Shown piece by piece: positions 15,731-17,327 of a DNA stretch of 17,327 bases. Both the position numbers and the translations under genes were made by a program. Below the pieces are notes generated by a model. The model ran no database searches. It had not been told where the DNA came from and saw only the letters and a program-made list of their open reading frames with translations. This DNA comes from Candidatus Nanopelagicales bacterium (GTDB lineage: Bacteria; Actinomycetota; Actinomycetes; S36-B12; UBA5976). Each line of letters starts with the position of its first letter. The stretch's first letter is position 1. The DNA is taken from NCBI GenBank assembly GCA_023254955.1, contig JALRKC010000007.1, forward strand, positions 1-17,327, written 5' to 3'.

Positions 15731-16059
15731 AACTCGCTAAGCGCCTTTAGCTTTCTTTGTCGATTTGCCAAAAACAAGGGAAAGGTAAAGGCGATTGCTG
15801 TAATAAAAGAGCCCAAAATATACAGCCACCAATACTTCATATTTAGCCTTCTGCCTTCAAGAAAGATGAAAATACTGGCTACAGTAGCAACAATAAATAA
15901 ATCAGTGGTAGCTGAAGAAACTGCAGGAGTGCTAGACCAGTCTGAAAAAAAGTCACTTCCAGCCAAAACAGCTTGGACATTGAAATACCAAGTGCCTACT
16001 AAACCGACTATCGCAAGTAGTAAATACGCAACAGAAATCAAATCCCAATGACGCCTCAT
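15727..16059 (-). CDS. DUF2834-type small membrane protein
   Basis: This protein has 110 residues, starting at the ATG on the complement of 16057-16059. Three membrane helices are visible at about residues 8-30, 51-68 and 75-97. The sequence shows a WDLISVAYLLLAIVGLVGTW start, TTDLFIVATVASIF in the middle, EGRRLNMKYWW, and a last helix ending in FPLFLANRQRKLK. A charged E-G-R-R between helices and a final FPLFL-x-x-R are what I associate with DUF2834 proteins, whose function is not known. The gene is convergent with the LPG-synthase-like gene, with stops overlapping, and divergent from map with about 40 bases between. TAGCCT seven bases before the ATG could be a -10 box for a leaderless message, but no -35 box is clear. 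Confidence 0.75.
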   Translation of the reverse strand: MRRHWDLISVAYLLLAIVGLVGTWYFNVQAVLAGSDFFSDWSSTPAVSSATTDLFIVATVASIFIFLEGRRLNMKYWWLYILGSFITAIAFTFPLFLANRQRKLKALSEF

Positions 16060-16099
16060 AAATACAGGCTATCGCAATTGTTGGTAAATTAGGGTGACG

Positions 16100-16870
16100 A
16101 TGTTTAGACGCCCAAAAATTGAAATTAAGACCCCCGAGCAAATCAAGAAAATGCATACAGCCGGCGGTGTGGTGGCAAAAGCATTAGCCCAAATCAAAAA
16201 TGCTGCCCAGCCTGGCGTTACCAGTGCTGAGCTTGATGAGATCGCAAGAGAGGTAATTCTTTCAAGTAATGCTTCTCCTTCTTTTTTGGGTTATCACGGG
16301 TTTCCGGGGCACATTTGTGTCTCAATAAATGATGAAGTAGTTCACGGAATTCCTAGTAGCACAAGAAAACTACAAGCCGGAGATCTTGTCAGCGTAGATT
16401 GCGGAGCTATTTTCGATGGTTGGCATGGAGATGCTGCTATCACGATCGAGATTGGCGAGGTCAGTGAAGAATTAAAGTCCTTGAGTGAAATCACCCACCG
16501 GGCCATGATGGCAGGCATCGAGGCTGCGCAAGTAGGCAATCAAATCTCTGACATTGGTCACGCAATTGAAAATGTTGCTAAAGCGTCTAACTTAAATATC
16601 GGAATAGTTCAAGAGTACGTAGGGCATGGAATCGGCTCTCAAATGCACATGGCACCTAGCGTTCCAAATTACGGACCACCTGGTCAGGGCCTAAAACTTA
16701 TTGAAGGTATGGCGATAGCTATTGAACCGATGTTTATCTTGGGCTCATCACAAGTTCATGTTTTAGATGATGAATGGACGGTTGTCTCATCCGAGGGATC
16801 GATTGCCAGCCATTGGGAAAACACTGTAGTTATAACTAAATCGGGCCCTGAAATAACTACAAAAGAATAG
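16100..16870 (+). CDS. map: Type I methionine aminopeptidase
   Basis: The enzyme removes the initiator methionine from nascent proteins in the cytoplasm. Starting at ATG 16100 it has 256 residues. GTG at 16094 would add two residues. All metal ligands of the pita-bread fold are present: D100 (VSVDCG), D111 (HGDAAI), H176 (YVGHGIG), E209 (IEPMF) and E240 (HWENTV), plus the substrate-side H82 (VVHGIP). No SH3-type N-terminal extension is present, so this is a short, type Ia-like form. TAAATT at 16085-16090 could be a -10 box and would place the start of transcription at or near the ATG at 16100, giving a leaderless message. The GTG at 16094 is too close to that box. Twelve bases separate its stop from the next gene, so the two are probably co-transcribed. 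Confidence 0.95.
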   Translation: MFRRPKIEIKTPEQIKKMHTAGGVVAKALAQIKNAAQPGVTSAELDEIAREVILSSNASPSFLGYHGFPGHICVSINDEVVHGIPSSTRKLQAGDLVSVDCGAIFDGWHGDAAITIEIGEVSEELKSLSEITHRAMMAGIEAAQVGNQISDIGHAIENVAKASNLNIGIVQEYVGHGIGSQMHMAPSVPNYGPPGQGLKLIEGMAIAIEPMFILGSSQVHVLDDEWTVVSSEGSIASHWENTVVITKSGPEITTKE

Positions 16871-16882
16871 TAAACTGAATTG

Positions 16883-17327
16883 ATGTCAAGGCTTATAAAA
16901 AATACCCGTAGCAAACTCTCGCAAGTTTCAGTACCAACCGGCTTGGCAATTGCAACAGAATGGTCTTGGCGCTTAATAGTAATCGCTACTGCGCTTGCCC
17001 TATTTTCTTTTATCGTTTCTCAATTGAGTTTTGTGGTAATTCCACTTTTGGTTGCGCTATTGCTTGCCGCGATAGTTTCGCCCCTGCATAATTTGCTGCT
17101 TCGCTGGAGGCTCCCCCGCCCTATCGCTACCTTGCTTTCAATTGTTTCTTTAATTGGAGTTGTTGTTGCTATTTTTTGGACGGTAATTTCAGCAATCTCT
17201 AGCAATTGGTCTTCTTTGCAAGAGCGCAGCTTAGCTGTTTATCAAGACTTTGTCGATTTTCTATTACAGTCACCGCTTGCTGTCTCAGAGGCACAAATTC
17301 AAGATTGGTTTGAACAATTTGCTAACA
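16883..17327 (+). CDS. AI-2E family (UPF0118) permease, N-terminal fragment
   Basis: This is a partial gene. ATG at 16883 opens 148 codons to the window edge without a stop. After about 30 polar residues come two closely spaced helices at about 33-50 (LIVIATALALFSFIVS) and 52-72 (LSFVVIPLLVALLLAAIV). A loop with SPLHNLLLRWRLPRPIATL follows, then a third helix around 94-115. The short spacing of the first two helices, the SP motif and the R-x-PR loop are what I recognise from AI-2E/PerM-type transporters, which export various small solutes or act as antiporters. The substrate cannot be told from the N terminus. It follows map by 12 bases on the same strand, so it is likely in the same transcript. 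Confidence 0.75.
   Translation, partial: MSRLIKNTRSKLSQVSVPTGLAIATEWSWRLIVIATALALFSFIVSQLSFVVIPLLVALLLAAIVSPLHNLLLRWRLPRPIATLLSIVSLIGVVVAIFWTVISAISSNWSSLQERSLAVYQDFVDFLLQSPLAVSEAQIQDWFEQFAN

Noticed and set aside
1..17327. Mobile element, prophage, CRISPR array, defence island, tRNA or rRNA
   Set aside because: I saw no transposase or integrase, no repeat array, no cloverleaf and no rRNA. The SF1 helicase-nucleases fit the housekeeping AdnAB repair complex rather than a defence system.

Overview
The window looks like a chromosome segment from a streamlined, AT-rich actinobacterium, roughly 40% G+C by eye. The basis is gene content and order. A PDZ/Lon-like protease, a DUF2342 zinc-hydrolase homologue, an ABC1 kinase, UvrD2, NudC and the AdnA/AdnB helicase-nuclease pair lie in the same relative order as in the Mycobacterium tuberculosis Rv3194c-Rv3202c region (remembered synteny, not searched). 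Low G+C, minimal spacers, frequent gene overlaps and few clear Shine-Dalgarno sites fit freshwater or marine nano-actinobacteria such as the acI/Nanopelagicales group. That placement is an inference.

Layout. At 1-387, on the minus strand, a small membrane protein runs without a gap into the start of a YlbL-type PDZ protease cut by the window edge. At 438/474-1658, on the plus strand, lies a DUF2342 protein whose real start may be an AUA codon. At 1583-2137, on the minus strand, a YgjP-like M48 metallopeptidase overlaps it tail to tail. At 2138-2308 is the longest non-coding stretch, holding a plausible plus-strand promoter and a two-part hairpin. At 2309-3052, on the minus strand, is an orphan E1/ThiF-like protein of the kind found in azole-forming RiPP pathways. 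At 3164-4477, on the plus strand, is an intact ABC1/UbiB-type kinase. At 4463-13306, on the minus strand, four genes sit in one tightly packed unit read adnA > adnB > nudC > uvrD2. At 13379-15730, on the plus strand, is an LPG-synthase-like membrane protein with an internal kinase fold lacking the catalytic aspartates. At 15727-16059, on the minus strand, is a DUF2834 membrane protein. At 16100-17327, on the plus strand, are methionine aminopeptidase and the start of an AI-2E family permease.

How the genes work together. The large minus-strand unit is a genome-maintenance block. AdnA and AdnB form a heterodimeric helicase-nuclease that resects double-strand breaks, UvrD2 is a further SF1A helicase, and NudC removes NAD-type nucleotides or RNA caps. 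The remaining genes are mostly conserved actinobacterial housekeeping or uncharacterised envelope genes. I saw no tRNA, rRNA, CRISPR array, insertion sequence or prophage.

The points most worth a second look are: a UvrD2 that seems to have lost most of its 2B subdomain; a pseudokinase inside the LPG-synthase-like protein; a possible AUA start; loss of expected histidines in the DUF2342 protein; the promoter-plus-hairpin intergene; and the orphan E1-like protein with no cyclodehydratase partner nearby.
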